Source: Roseiarcus sp963829505
GTDB taxonomy: Bacteria > Pseudomonadota > Alphaproteobacteria > Rhizobiales > Beijerinckiaceae
DNA: 64,000 nucleotides
Direction of reading: 5' to 3'
NCBI GenBank assembly: GCA_963829505.1
Contig: CAWHIL010000003.1
Coordinates: 1,364,001-1,428,000, forward strand
Positions 17,333 to 25,728 of this stretch are shown here, piece after piece. Every line of letters begins with the position of its first letter. Position 1 is the stretch's first letter. A program made the position numbers and the translations under genes. Below the pieces are notes generated by a model. The model had not been told where the DNA came from and made no database searches. It saw only the letters and a program-made list of their open reading frames with translations.

Positions 17333-19342
17333 ATGAGCGGAGCGGCGCCTTTCCTCGAGGGGGATGCGGCTTTCCTGGCCCTTGCCGTCGCGGGGCCCTT
17401 CGTCTTCGACAAGCGCTTTGGCCGCGCGCTGATTTACGGCGGCGCGCTCGCGATCTCCTGCCTCCTCCTTGTCGCGGCGGTTTCCGCCCTCTTCGGCGTC
17501 ACGGGCGAAGCCCTGGTTCTCCCCCTCGGCGTCCCCTGGGTTCGTATGTGGTTCAACGTCGATCCGCTGTCGGCGTTCTTTCTCGTCGTCGTCAACCTGA
17601 CGGCTGCGGCCGCGAGCCTCTACGCGCTTGGCTATGGCCGCCACGAGCGCGCTCCCGGCCGCGTGCTGCCGTTCTTTCCCGCCTTCCTTGCGGGAATGAA
17701 TCTGACCCTCCTCGCCGCCGACGCCTATTCCTTCCTCCTGTCGTGGGAGTTCATGTCGCTCGCCTCCTGGGCGCTGGTCATGGTCCACCACAAGGAGGAT
17801 AACAACGCGCGCGCCGGCTACGTCTATCTCGTCATGGCGAGCATCGGCACGATGGCGCTCCTCGTCGCTTTCGCGCTGCTCGCGGGCGAAAATGGCCGAT
17901 ATGCGTTCGAATCGATCCGCGCCTCACCCCCCGCCGCCGGCCTCGCCCTTTTCATTTTCCTCGCAGCCCTGATCGGCGCGGGCTCCAAGGCGGGACTCGT
18001 CCCGCTGCACGTCTGGCTGCCGCTCGCCCATCCGGCGGCGCCGAGCCACGTATCGGCCCTGATGAGCGGCGCGATGACCAAGGTCGCCGTCTACGCCTTC
18101 ATCCGCATCGCGTTCGACCTTGCGGGTCCGCCGGACTGGCGTCTCGCCATCCCGGTCCTCGTCGTCGGCGCGGCGAGCGGACTGATCGGCATCCTCAAGG
18201 CGCTGATGGACAACGACCTGAAGCGGATCTTCGCCTTCTCGACGATCGAGAACCTCGGGCTGATCTTCGTCGGGATCGGCCTCGCCTACGCCTTCTGGGC
18301 GAGCGGGTTCGAGGCCGCGGCGGCGCTCGCGATGACGGCCGCCCTCCTGCACGCCTTCAACCACGCGCTGTTCAAGAGCCTGCTGTTCTTCGGTTCCGGG
18401 GCCGTTCTCATGGCGACCGGCGAACGGCGGCTGAACCGCCTCGGCGGCCTTCTCAACCGCATGCCGGCGACCGGCCTCTTCATGCTGGTCGGCGCCGCTG
18501 CGATTTCTGCCCTGCCGCCGCTCAACGGCTTCGTGTCGGAATGGATGATCCTGCAAGCCGTGCTGCTCGGGCCGGGCTTTCCGCAATGGACCCTGAAGAT
18601 CCTCGCGCCTGCGGTCGGGGCCAGCGTCGCGCTGACGGCGGCGCTGGCGGCGGCCTGCTTCGTGCGCGCCTTCGGCATTCCCTTTCTCGGGCGCCCGCGG
18701 AGCGAGCCGGCGCGAGCCGCGCGCGAGGTCGACCGGTTTTCGCTCGCCGCCATGGGCGCCCTCGCCCTCCTCTGCCTGCTCGCCGGCGTCTTTCCCGGTC
18801 TCGCGATCGACGCGCTGAAAGGCGCGACCGAGCTTGCGGTCGGCGCCCACATGCCGAACCAGTCGACGATGCCGTGGCTCTCGATCGCGCCGGTCGCGGC
18901 GAGCCGCAGTTCCTACAACGGCCTGCTCGTCGCTCTTTTCATCCTGATGTCGGCGACGATGGCCTCGACCGTCATCCATCGTTTCGCCTCCGCCACGCTG
19001 AGGCGGGCGCCTGCCTGGGACTGCGGCTTTCCCGATGCCGCGCCGTCGACCCAGTACAGCGGCGAAAGTTTCAGCCAGCCGGTCCGCCGCGTGTTCGGGC
19101 GGATCGCCTTCATGATGGAGGAGCGGATCGACATGCCGGCGCCCGGCGAGACGCGCGTGGCGCATTTCGACCTGAAACTGCGCGACCGGATGTGGAGCGC
19201 CCTCTATCTGCCGGTCATCGTGGCGATCGACTGGGCGGCCGAACGCCTCAACCGCCTGCAATACCTGACCACCCGGCAGTATCTGGGCGTCGTGTTCGGC
19301 GCCCTCGTCACGCTTCTGATCGTGCTGGCGTCCTGGCCATGA
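17333..19342 (+). CDS. hyfB: HyfB-like proton-pumping membrane subunit
   Basis: A 669-residue polytopic protein of the NuoL/M/N-MrpA family, closest in style to hydrogenase-4 subunit B. It carries the proton-channel signature SKAGLVPLHVWLPLAHPAAP, the discontinuous helices with NDLKRIFAFSTIENLG and HAFNHALFKSLLFF, and a C-terminal extension with DCGFPDAAPSTQYSGESFSQP typical of HyfB/HycC. It should form part of the membrane arm that couples electron flow to proton translocation. It starts a run of genes with overlapping ends: its TGA overlaps the ATG of the HyfC-like gene. No NiFe maturation (hyp) genes lie in the window. Confidence 0.93.
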   Translation: MSGAAPFLEGDAAFLALAVAGPFVFDKRFGRALIYGGALAISCLLLVAAVSALFGVTGEALVLPLGVPWVRMWFNVDPLSAFFLVVVNLTAAAASLYALGYGRHERAPGRVLPFFPAFLAGMNLTLLAADAYSFLLSWEFMSLASWALVMVHHKEDNNARAGYVYLVMASIGTMALLVAFALLAGENGRYAFESIRASPPAAGLALFIFLAALIGAGSKAGLVPLHVWLPLAHPAAPSHVSALMSGAMTKVAVYAFIRIAFDLAGPPDWRLAIPVLVVGAASGLIGILKALMDNDLKRIFAFSTIENLGLIFVGIGLAYAFWASGFEAAAALAMTAALLHAFNHALFKSLLFFGSGAVLMATGERRLNRLGGLLNRMPATGLFMLVGAAAISALPPLNGFVSEWMILQAVLLGPGFPQWTLKILAPAVGASVALTAALAAACFVRAFGIPFLGRPRSEPARAAREVDRFSLAAMGALALLCLLAGVFPGLAIDALKGATELAVGAHMPNQSTMPWLSIAPVAASRSSYNGLLVALFILMSATMASTVIHRFASATLRRAPAWDCGFPDAAPSTQYSGESFSQPVRRVFGRIAFMMEERIDMPAPGETRVAHFDLKLRDRMWSALYLPVIVAIDWAAERLNRLQYLTTRQYLGVVFGALVTLLIVLASWP

Positions 19343-20292
19343 TGGTCGATCTCGGCTTCCAGCTTCTGCAGATGACCCTCGTCATCCTGATCGCGCCGCT
19401 GCTCACCGGCGTCGTCCGGACGACCAAGGCGCGCATCGCCCGCAGGCAGGGGGCGCCGCTCATCCAGCCGTACCGGGATCTCGTCCGTCTCGCCCGCAAG
19501 GAGGCTGTCGTCGCCGACAGCGCCTCGTGGCTCTTCCGCGTCACGCCCTACATCGTCTTCGCCTCGACCTGGGTCGCCGCGGCGCTGATCCCGACCTTCG
19601 CCACGGGTCTCCTCTTCTCCTGGTCCGCCGACCTCATCGCCATCATCGCGCTTCTTGGCGTCGGGCGGTTCTTTCTGGCGCTCGCCGGCCTCGACGTCGG
19701 AACGAGCTTCGGGGGCTTGGGCTCGAGCCGCGAGTCGCTGTTCGGCGCACTCGCCGAGCCGGCCATGATCGTCATCGTCTTCACCCTCGCCCTCGTCGCC
19801 GGCTCGACGCAACTCTCGACCGTCGCGGCCTTCATGACCTCGGGCGTGGTCGGCCTGCGCGTCTCGCTCGGCATGGCGCTCGTCGCCTTCATCATCGTGG
19901 CGCTCGCCGAGAACGGCCGCATTCCCGTGGACAATCCGGCCACCCACCTCGAGCTCACCATGGTTCACGAGGCCATGATCCTCGAATATTCGGGACGTCA
20001 TCTCGCGGTGATCGAGCTTGCCGCGATGCTGAAGCTCGCGCTCTACGTCTCGCTCATCATCTGCGTCTTCGCGCCCTGGGGGGTCGCCATCGCCGATGCG
20101 AGCGTCGTCGACCGGTTCATCGGGGCGCTTGTCTACGCCTCGAAGCTGATGGCGGCCGGGGTCGCGCTCGGCGTCTTCGAGATGAGCATCGCCAAGATGC
20201 GGGTCTTCCGCGTGCCCGACTTCGTCGGCGCGGCGCTGATGCTCGGCTTCCTCGGCGCGCTTCTCCTGTTCGTGTCGAGGACGCTGAAATGA
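19339..20292 (+). CDS. hyfC: HyfC/NuoH-like membrane subunit
   Basis: A 317-residue membrane protein of the respiratory complex I subunit 1 (NuoH/HyfC/HycD) family, which anchors the soluble electron-transfer module and forms the quinone- or proton-coupling interface. Typical segments are the polar TKARIARRQGAPLIQPYRDLVRL loop (the first part of which reads RRQGAPLIQPYRDL), LFGALAEPAM, ALAENGRIPVDNPATHLELTM and HEAMILEYSGRHLA. The charged residues of the latter loops are conserved in the family. I set the start at ATG 19339, inside the hyfB stop; the longer open frame upstream is a shadow of hyfB. It overlaps the next gene by four bases. Confidence 0.93.
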   Translation: MMVDLGFQLLQMTLVILIAPLLTGVVRTTKARIARRQGAPLIQPYRDLVRLARKEAVVADSASWLFRVTPYIVFASTWVAAALIPTFATGLLFSWSADLIAIIALLGVGRFFLALAGLDVGTSFGGLGSSRESLFGALAEPAMIVIVFTLALVAGSTQLSTVAAFMTSGVVGLRVSLGMALVAFIIVALAENGRIPVDNPATHLELTMVHEAMILEYSGRHLAVIELAAMLKLALYVSLIICVFAPWGVAIADASVVDRFIGALVYASKLMAAGVALGVFEMSIAKMRVFRVPDFVGAALMLGFLGALLLFVSRTLK

Positions 20293-20951
20293 GAGGCCTC
20301 GCGTTCGACGTTTCGCACCTGCTTGCCGGCGGCCTCGTGCTCGTGAGCTTCATGCTGCTCTACCAGAACCGGCTCTACGCGCTCCTCAACGTCTACTCCC
20401 TCCAGGCGGTCGTCCTCTCGCTCTCGGTCGCATGGCAGGCCTACGTGCAGGACGCGAGCCACCTTTACGTCACCGCGTTCATCGCCTTCGCCTTCAAGGC
20501 GGTCATCGTGCCGCTCGCCCTGCACCGTGTCATCGCCGAGCTCGGCATTCAGCGGGACGTCGAGAACGTCGTCGGCGTCGGGCCGACCATGCTCGCAGGC
20601 CTCGCCCTCGTCGCGCTTTCCGAGGTGGTGATGCTGCGGATCGCCGGCGACGCCGACGTGCTCGCCCGCGAGGACCTCGCGTTTGCGCTCTCGGTCGTGC
20701 TGCTCGGAATGCTGATGATGGTGGTCCGGCGGAACGCCGTGTCGATGGTGGTCGGCTTCATGTCGCTCGAGAACGGGCTCATCCTCGCCGCCGCCGGCGC
20801 CAAGGGCATGCCGCTCGTGGTCGAGATCTCGGTCGCCTTCTCGGTGCTGGTGGCGCTGGTGGTGATCGGCGTCTTCCTCTTCCGCATCAGCGAGCGGTTC
20901 GAGACGATCGACGGTCAGGCCCTCGACAGCTTCAGGGGACGCGACCGATGA
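20289..20951 (+). CDS. hyfE: HyfE-like membrane subunit
   Basis: A 220-residue protein with about six or seven hydrophobic helices, matching hydrogenase-4 component E. Its C-terminal half resembles NuoK in topology. The pattern LYQNRLYALLNVYSLQAVVL, FAFKAVIVPLALHRV and VGFMSLENGLILAA is characteristic. ATG 20289 overlaps the hyfC stop by four bases, and its own stop overlaps the ATG of hyfF by four. HyfE is present in Hyf and related complexes but absent from E. coli Hyc, so this gene supports a Hyf-type membrane arm. Confidence 0.9.
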   Translation: MRGLAFDVSHLLAGGLVLVSFMLLYQNRLYALLNVYSLQAVVLSLSVAWQAYVQDASHLYVTAFIAFAFKAVIVPLALHRVIAELGIQRDVENVVGVGPTMLAGLALVALSEVVMLRIAGDADVLAREDLAFALSVVLLGMLMMVVRRNAVSMVVGFMSLENGLILAAAGAKGMPLVVEISVAFSVLVALVVIGVFLFRISERFETIDGQALDSFRGRDR

Positions 20952-22393
20952 GCCCCGGACTTGCCGCGAGCATCGTCCTTCTCGCGCTGCCCGTGGCGAC
21001 CGCGGCGCTGCTCGCCTGGCTGCCGTCCTATCGCCTGTCGGCGGCGGTCAACGTAGCGGCGGCTCTCGGCGCCTTCATCGCCTCGGTGGCGCTCTTTTTC
21101 GTATCGCCCGCCCCGAACGCCGCCATCATGGTCGATGACCTCAACGTCGTCTTCATTGTGCTCAACACCTTCGTCGGGTTCACCGCGAGCGTCTTCAGCG
21201 CCACTTATATCGCGCACGAGATCGAGACCGGCCGCCTGACAGAGACGCATCTGCGTTTCTACCACGCGATGTACCAGTTCCTGCTGTTCTCGATGAATCT
21301 CGCGCTCATCGCCAACAATATCGGGCTGATGTGGGTCGCCATCGAGCTCTCGACCCTGACGACGGTGCTGATGGTCGGGATCTACCGGACGCAGGCGGCG
21401 ATCGAGGCGGCGTGGAAGTATTTCATCCTCGGCAGCGTCGGCATCGCGCTCGCTCTCTTCGGAACGATCCTGATCTACATGGCGGCCGAGCCGGTGGTCG
21501 GCGAAGGCGTTCAGGCGATGCTGTGGACGAGCCTCATCGCCCATGTCCCCGAGTTCGACCCGGCGCTGCTCGATCTGGCCTTCGTCTTCCTGCTGCTCGG
21601 CTACGGCACGAAGGTCGGTCTCGCGCCGCTGCACGCCTGGCTGCCCGACGCGCACGCGGAGGGCCCGACGCCGATCTCGGCGGTTCTCTCCGGCCTTCTG
21701 CTCAACGTCGCGCTCTATGCGGTGCTGCGCTTCAAGCTTCTGCTCGACGCCAACCCCCGCGCGCTCGCGCCAGGACCCCTCATGGCGACGCTCGGCCTCG
21801 TTTCCGTCGTGTTCGCCGCCTTCATGCTCTACCGCCGGCGCGACGTGAAGCGGCTGTTCGCCTATTCGTCGATCGAGCACATGGGGGTCATCGTCTTCGC
21901 CTTCGGCGTCGGCGGTCCGGTCGCCAATTTCGCCGCGCTGCTGCACATGGCGATGCACAGCCTGACCAAGTCGGCGATCTTCTACACCGTCGGCCAGATC
22001 GCCGAGGTCAAGGGCACGCAGAAGATCGCCGATATTCGCGGCCTCACCGTCTCCCATCCCCTGCTCGGCTGGAGCCTGTTGTTCGGCGTCTTCGCCATCG
22101 TCGGCCTGCCGCCGATGGGGGTCTTCATGAGCGAGTTTCTGATCCTGACATCGACCTTCGCGCGCTCTCCGTGGCTGGCTCTGCCGCTCGCCTTCGGTCT
22201 CCTGCTGGCGCTCGGCGCGCTACTCTTCCGGGCCCAGGCGATGGCCTTCGGCGAGCCCTCCGGCCCGACGGCGAAGACGACATCCTCGCCCTTGCCCATT
22301 CTCGCGCATTTCGCGCTCGTCCTCATCGCGGGCGTCTGGCTGCCGCCGCCGCTCGTGACGTGGTTCGAGCACGTCGCGGCGCAACTGAGGTGA
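20948..22393 (+). CDS. hyfF: HyfF-like proton-pumping membrane subunit
   Basis: A 481-residue second antiporter-like subunit (NuoN/NuoM/HyfF family) with about 14 helices. Motifs include MWVAIELSTLTTVLMVG, GTKVGLAPLHAWLPDAHAEGPTP (the Lys and His channel residues), RRDVKRLFAYSSIEHMG, and MAMHSLTKSAIFYTVGQ. With HyfB it gives the complex two antiporter-like pumps, against three in complex I. ATG 20948 overlaps the hyfE stop. It is followed by a palindromic repeat element before the large-subunit gene. Confidence 0.93.
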   Translation: MSPGLAASIVLLALPVATAALLAWLPSYRLSAAVNVAAALGAFIASVALFFVSPAPNAAIMVDDLNVVFIVLNTFVGFTASVFSATYIAHEIETGRLTETHLRFYHAMYQFLLFSMNLALIANNIGLMWVAIELSTLTTVLMVGIYRTQAAIEAAWKYFILGSVGIALALFGTILIYMAAEPVVGEGVQAMLWTSLIAHVPEFDPALLDLAFVFLLLGYGTKVGLAPLHAWLPDAHAEGPTPISAVLSGLLLNVALYAVLRFKLLLDANPRALAPGPLMATLGLVSVVFAAFMLYRRRDVKRLFAYSSIEHMGVIVFAFGVGGPVANFAALLHMAMHSLTKSAIFYTVGQIAEVKGTQKIADIRGLTVSHPLLGWSLLFGVFAIVGLPPMGVFMSEFLILTSTFARSPWLALPLAFGLLLALGALLFRAQAMAFGEPSGPTAKTTSSPLPILAHFALVLIAGVWLPPPLVTWFEHVAAQLR

Positions 22394-22422
22394 GGGGACG
22401 ACGGATGGAGCAGCGTCGCATC

Positions 22423-22493
22423 CCCTCATCCGGCCGGCTGGCGCCGTCCACCGTCCCCCCGAGGGGGAAGGTCGAAGAGCCGCCGGGTGAGGG
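22423..22493. repeat. Palindromic intergenic repeat, CCCTCATCCG family
   Basis: The element starts CCCTCATCCG (22423-22432) and ends CGGGTGAGGG (22484-22493), an inverted repeat with one mismatch, enclosing an inner arm pair around CCCCCCGAGGGGG. Related elements are at 49836-49936 and 57879-57917. Sitting inside the operon between hyfF and the large-subunit gene, it could form a stabilising mRNA hairpin. Confidence 0.7.
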
Positions 22494-22514
22494 TTCGCGA
22501 CGGGGAGTCCTCCC

Positions 22515-23966
22515 GTGAGCCCCGCCCGCGCCGAAGCCGCCTGGTTCGAGGCGGGCCGCCGCATGGCCGCAGGCGAGGCGACCTTCGTCAGCCTGTGGGG
22601 CGACGAGGGCCGGATGCGGCTCGCGCTCCGCGAGGCCGACGACGCGGTCGCAATCGTCGACATGCCCTGCGACCGCGGCGCGTTCCCGTCGATCGCCGCG
22701 CTTCATCCGCCGGCCGGCCGGCTCGAGCGGGCGGCTTGCGATCTCTATGGATTCCTGGCGCTCGGGGCGCCGGACGGGCGGCGCTGGCTCGATCATGGCC
22801 GCTGGCGGCTGCGTCATCCGCTCGGCGACCGCGCCGCCCACGACGGCGCGGCGGACCCTTACGCCTTTCTCGAGGCCAAGGGGCCCGGACTGCACCAGAT
22901 CCCGGTCGGCCCCGTTCACGCCGGGATCATCGAGCCCGGACACTTCCGCTTCCACGCCGGCGGCGAGGCGGTCGTGCGCCTCGAGGAGCGGCTGGGCTAT
23001 ACGCACAAGGGGGTCGACGCGCTGATGCGCGGCGCGAGCCTGACGCGCGCGGCGACGCTCGCCGGGCGGGTCAGCGGCGATTCGACGGTCGCCTACGCCT
23101 TCGCCTTCGCCCGCGCCGTCGAGGCCGCGCTCGGTTGCGAGGCGCCCCCGCGCGCGCAAGCCTTACGCGGCGTGATGGCCGAGCTCGAACGGCTCGCCAA
23201 CCACTTCGGCGACATCGGCGCGATCTGCAACGACGCCGCCTTCGCGATTCTGCACGCCCATTGCGGCGTCCTGCGCGAGCGGACGCTGCGCGCCGCCAAG
23301 GTCGCCTTCGGCCACCGGCTGATGATGGACGCGATCGTTCCCGGCGGCGTCGCCGTCAATTGCGCGCCCGAGGGGATGACCGCGATCCTGTCGCTTGTTC
23401 TCGAGGCGCGTGCGACCTTCCCGAAGCTCGTGCGGCTCTACGACAACACCGCCTCGCTACAGGACCGCACTGTCGGAACGGGCGCGCTTCGTCCAGAACT
23501 CGCGCGCCGCTTCGGCGCCGGCGGCGTCGTCGGGCGCGCCTCGGGACGCGATTTCGACGCCAGGCGCGACCATCCCTACCCGCCCTATGACGCGCTCGCC
23601 TTCAAGGTCCCGGTCCGCGGCGACGGCGACGTCAACGCCCGCATCTGGATCCGCATCGCCGAGGTCGGCGAAAGCCTCGACATGATCGAGGCCCTGCTCA
23701 CGGGCCTTCCCGAGGGTTGGGTTCGCGCAGGGCCGCTCGTCCCCGCTTCGGCCTGCGAGGGTTTTGCGTTTGCCGAAAGCTTCCGCGGCGACGTTTTCGT
23801 CCACGTTCGCCTGGGCGAGGACGGAACGGTCGCCCGCTGCCATCTCCGCGACGCCTCGTGGCTGCACTGGCCGCTGCTCGAGGCGGCGATCGAGGGAAAC
23901 ATCGTCGCCGACTTCCCCTTGTGCAACAAGTCGTTCAACGGCTCCTATTCCGGATGTGATCTTTAG
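22515..23966 (+). CDS. HyfG/HycE-like large subunit lacking all NiFe cysteines
   Basis: A 483-residue fusion of a NuoC-like domain (about residues 20-105: FPSIAALHPPAGRLERAACDLYG, of which LERAACDLYG is diagnostic) and a NuoD/hydrogenase large-subunit-like domain (about 120-483: VGPVHAGIIEPGHFRF, ERLGYTHKGVD, RDHPYPPYDAL). In HycE/HyfG the first nickel-binding motif is RVCGICG; here residues 185-191 read RVSGDST, so both Cys are Ser187 and Ser190. The second motif, DPCYSC in HycE, is NGSYSG, with Ser477 and Gly480 in place of Cys, and the protein ends three residues later. A NiFe centre cannot be ligated in the known way, so it should not be a hydrogenase. It resembles the cysteine-less large subunits of energy-converting hydrogenase-related (Ehr) complexes. 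Its electron donor or acceptor is unknown. Confidence 0.92.
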   Translation: MSPARAEAAWFEAGRRMAAGEATFVSLWGDEGRMRLALREADDAVAIVDMPCDRGAFPSIAALHPPAGRLERAACDLYGFLALGAPDGRRWLDHGRWRLRHPLGDRAAHDGAADPYAFLEAKGPGLHQIPVGPVHAGIIEPGHFRFHAGGEAVVRLEERLGYTHKGVDALMRGASLTRAATLAGRVSGDSTVAYAFAFARAVEAALGCEAPPRAQALRGVMAELERLANHFGDIGAICNDAAFAILHAHCGVLRERTLRAAKVAFGHRLMMDAIVPGGVAVNCAPEGMTAILSLVLEARATFPKLVRLYDNTASLQDRTVGTGALRPELARRFGAGGVVGRASGRDFDARRDHPYPPYDALAFKVPVRGDGDVNARIWIRIAEVGESLDMIEALLTGLPEGWVRAGPLVPASACEGFAFAESFRGDVFVHVRLGEDGTVARCHLRDASWLHWPLLEAAIEGNIVADFPLCNKSFNGSYSGCDL

Positions 23967-23970
23967 CCCC

Positions 23971-24516
23971 ATGCGAAACGCGCTACTTCAGGGCCTTCTG
24001 CCGCCGCTGACCGAGGCCGCTCCCGACGCCGGCGATCCCGAACTCGCCGCCCTCGCGGAGACGGTGAAGGCGGCCGCACAGAAGACTCTCGGGCGCAGCC
24101 TTGCGATCCGTCACGTCGACGCGGGCTCGTGCAACGCCTGCGAACTCGAGATCCACGCGCTCGGCAACGCCTTCTACGACATCGAGCGGTTCGGCTTTCG
24201 CTTCGTCGCTTCGCCCCGCCACGCCGACGTTCTCCTGGTCACCGGACCGGTGACCCTCAACATGCGCGAGGCGCTGGCGCGAACATGGGCCGCGACGCCC
24301 GCGCCCAAATGGGTCGTCGCCTCCGGCGCCTGCGCCATCGACGGCGGCGCGTTCGCCGGCAGCTACGCGGTCGCCAACGGCGTCGCCGCCGTCCTGCCGG
24401 TCGACCTCGTCATCCCCGGCTGCCCGCCGAGCCCGGCGGCGCTGATGAAGGGCCTCCTCGCCCTGATGGCCGGCCGCGGGCCGCCCGCACTAGCCCCCAG
24501 CCGGCGCAGCCGCTAA
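23971..24516 (+). CDS. NuoB/HyfI-like iron-sulfur subunit
   Basis: A 181-residue small subunit of the NuoB/HycG/HyfI family that carries the terminal [4Fe-4S] cluster (N2-type or proximal cluster). Its four candidate ligands are present: Cys54 and Cys57 (GSCNACELE), Cys121 (ASGACAIDGG) and Cys151 (PGCPPSPAAL). Unlike the large subunit, this one keeps its metal site, so the complex probably still moves electrons to a cofactor or quinone near the membrane. ATG 23971 follows the large-subunit stop by four bases. The longer open frame upstream is a shadow of the large-subunit gene. Confidence 0.92.
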   Translation: MRNALLQGLLPPLTEAAPDAGDPELAALAETVKAAAQKTLGRSLAIRHVDAGSCNACELEIHALGNAFYDIERFGFRFVASPRHADVLLVTGPVTLNMREALARTWAATPAPKWVVASGACAIDGGAFAGSYAVANGVAAVLPVDLVIPGCPPSPAALMKGLLALMAGRGPPALAPSRRSR

Positions 24517-24526
24517 ACATGCGGCT

Positions 24527-25252
24527 ATGACTTAAATTCGGCGAATCCTGATCGTCGACGACGACGCCGATCTCAGAGCCGTCCTCCTCGACCAACTCGC
24601 CCTCCATCCGGAGTTCGAGGTGGCGACCGCGGCGAGCGGCCGCGATGCGCTCGTTGCGGTGGCCGAGACGGCCCCCGACCTCGTCATCCTCGACGTCGGC
24701 CTTCCCGACGCCGACGGCCGCGACGTGGTCAAGCGCCTGCGGCGCGACGGCTATCGCCGGCCGGTCATCATGCTGACCGCGCATGTGTCCGACGCCGATG
24801 CGGTCCAGGGCCTCGACTCCGGGGCGAACGATTATGTCGGCAAGCCGTTTCGCTTTGTCGTGCTGCTGGCGCGCATCCGCTCGCAGCTCAGGCAGTACGA
24901 ATCGAGCGAGGACGCCGAGTTCCAGGTCGGTCCGTTCACCTTCCGGCCGGCGTCGAAGAACCTCGTCGACGCCAAGGGCGTCAAGCTCCGGCTGACCGAG
25001 AAGGAGGCCGCGATCCTGCGCTTCCTGCACCGCGCCGGCGAGCAGGCGGTGCCGCGCGAGGCGCTTTTGAAGCACGTCTGGGGCTACAACCCCAATGTGA
25101 CGACGCATACGCTCGAGACCCATATCTACCGTCTGCGGCAGAAGATCGAGGACAACCCGGCCGACGCGCGGCTGCTTATCACCGAGTCCGGCGGCTACAA
25201 GCTGATGGCGCCCGCGGCCGCCGCCGCCGCCGCCGAGGAACGCTCCGGGTGA
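24527..25252 (+). CDS. OmpR-family response regulator, start region disrupted or unusual
   Basis: Receiver plus winged-helix DNA-binding protein. The receiver opens with IRRILIVDDDADLRAVLLDQ (acidic pocket), has the phospho-acceptor Asp in LVILDVGLPDADG and the Lys in VGKPFR. The C-terminal winged helix has LTEKEAAILRFL and THTLETHIYRLRQKI. The beginning is odd: ATG 24527 is in frame but reads ATG-ACT-TAA-ATT-CGG, so a stop sits at codon 3, directly before the conserved IRRILIV. Either the TAA is an error or nonsense mutation of a sense codon, or translation starts at ATT 24536, a rare start. A GTG at 24620 would delete the first strand and the acidic pocket. The gene overlaps the next one (GTGA). 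No cognate kinase adjoins it. Confidence 0.85.
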
Positions 25253-25728
25253 CGCTCGGGGCGGACGTGGGCCGGCTGATGCGGACCCGTCCGTTCAGCC
25301 TCATGCCGCGGGAGGCGGTGCAGCTCATCGCGTTCTCCTGCGAGAGGAAGCGGCTGCGCGAAGGCGAGCCCCTGTTCGGCGCGGGCGAAGCCGCCGAAGC
25401 CGGCTATTTCGTCCTCTCCGGCGCCCTTCTCCTCGAGGATCCGCGTGCGCCCGAAACCGCGCGGCGGGCGCCGGCGGGCGCGCTTGTCGGCGAGAGCGCG
25501 CTCTACGCGCCGGTCGCCCGCCGGGTCGCGGCGCGGGCGGCCGAGGAGACGGTCGTGGCGCTCATCCCGCGCGACACGTTCCGCCGGGTGCTCGCCGAAT
25601 TCCCCGACGCCGCCAACAAGGTGCGGGCCGCGCTCGCCGAGCGGACGCGCCGCCTGGTCGACGGCCTCGAGGCCGCCGGGGCCAGATCGCTCGACGGCAA
25701 ACCGCTCGACGGCGAGGGCCGGCCATGA
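25249..25728 (+). CDS. Cyclic nucleotide-binding (CNB) domain protein
   Basis: A 159-residue protein with a single CNB/CRP-like beta-roll: RKRLREGEPLFGAGEAAEAGYFVLSG (in part LREGEPLFGAGEAAEAGYFV) and PAGALVGESALYAPVARRVAARA, the phosphate-binding cassette region. There is no DNA-binding domain, so it is not a transcription factor of the Crp type. GTG 25249 overlaps the response-regulator stop, and its stop overlaps the ATG of the next gene. Whether it binds cAMP, cGMP or nothing is not clear; the cassette Arg is present but other residues are loosely matched. It may tune the response regulator or the membrane complex encoded upstream. Confidence 0.82.
   Translation: MTLGADVGRLMRTRPFSLMPREAVQLIAFSCERKRLREGEPLFGAGEAAEAGYFVLSGALLLEDPRAPETARRAPAGALVGESALYAPVARRVAARAAEETVVALIPRDTFRRVLAEFPDAANKVRAALAERTRRLVDGLEAAGARSLDGKPLDGEGRP

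Noticed and set aside
15820..17412. 530-codon minus-strand frame opposite the penicillin acylase
   Set aside because: No domain resemblance; the plus-strand gene accounts for the coding signal.
22515..23966. Calling the large subunit a [NiFe] hydrogenase or formate hydrogenlyase subunit
   Set aside because: Both CxxC nickel-binding motifs are replaced (RVSGDST and NGSYSG), and no hyp maturation genes are present in the window.
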